This document shows positions 5,580 through 5,584 of a stretch of 5,584 bases of DNA, one piece after another; position 1 is the first letter of the stretch; each line of letters begins with the position of its first letter. Location: assembly GCA_903940375.1 (NCBI GenBank), contig CAJAKT010000206.1:1-5584 (forward strand). The letters are read 5' to 3'. This DNA comes from an uncultured bacterium (GTDB lineage Bacteria > Actinomycetota > Actinomycetes > S36-B12). A program made the translations under genes and the position numbers. The notes below the pieces were generated by a model. That model worked only from the letters and a program-made list of their open reading frames with translations, made no database searches and was not told the origin of the DNA.

Positions 5580-5584
5580 CTCGG

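Larger units (their letters stand above)
5181..5584. other. Right-hand stretch without a supportable gene
   Basis: About 400 bases follow the cyclase gene. They contain the possible terminator near 5231-5260, a hairpin near 5515-5535 and the 12-bp tandem repeat at the right edge. Two short plus-strand frames exist. One is a closed 65-codon frame starting GTG at 5338 and ending at 5535. The other starts ATG at 5429, remains open at the window end and turns the repeat into a Lys-Lys-Gly-Pro motif. Neither has a well-spaced ribosome binding site or a recognisable domain, so I do not call either as a gene. Base composition becomes more AT-rich in the last 65 bases. Confidence 0.5.

Overview
The window is high-GC bacterial DNA and reads as a compact cyclic-di-GMP signalling locus. 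I favour an actinobacterium or another high-GC lineage. This rests only on the strong GC bias at third codon positions, the tightly packed genes and a possible leaderless promoter; no ribosomal or other phylogenetic marker is present.

Layout from left to right. Bases 1-31 (minus strand) are the first ten codons of a gene that runs off the left edge. It has a good ribosome binding site and its start looks like a signal peptide. Bases 139-2744 (minus strand) form a three-gene operon, transcribed right to left: a stand-alone response-regulator receiver domain (2370-2744), a small KaiB-like protein (2115-2366), and a PAS-PAS-degenerate GGDEF-EAL phosphodiesterase (139-2112). The gaps between these genes are only 3 and 2 bases, so translational coupling is likely. 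A roughly 126-153 bp divergent control region follows. Bases 2871-5180 (plus strand) encode a membrane-anchored diguanylate cyclase with an extracytoplasmic helical sensor, three PAS domains and an intact GGDEF domain. Bases 5181-5584 hold no gene I can defend, but they contain a possible terminator hairpin, a second hairpin and three copies of a 12-bp tandem repeat at the right edge.

Working model (inference): the diguanylate cyclase senses an external or membrane signal and makes c-di-GMP, while the divergently transcribed EAL protein degrades it. The receiver domain and the KaiB-like protein, made just ahead of the EAL protein, would link a phosphorelay to the phosphodiesterase. The most unusual part is the KaiB-like (clock-type, thioredoxin-fold) protein, which sits without KaiC between a receiver domain and a c-di-GMP phosphodiesterase. 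It lies in the same reading frame as the receiver gene, separated from it by a single TAG stop and one codon. No histidine kinase and no KaiC are in the window, so their partners must be elsewhere.
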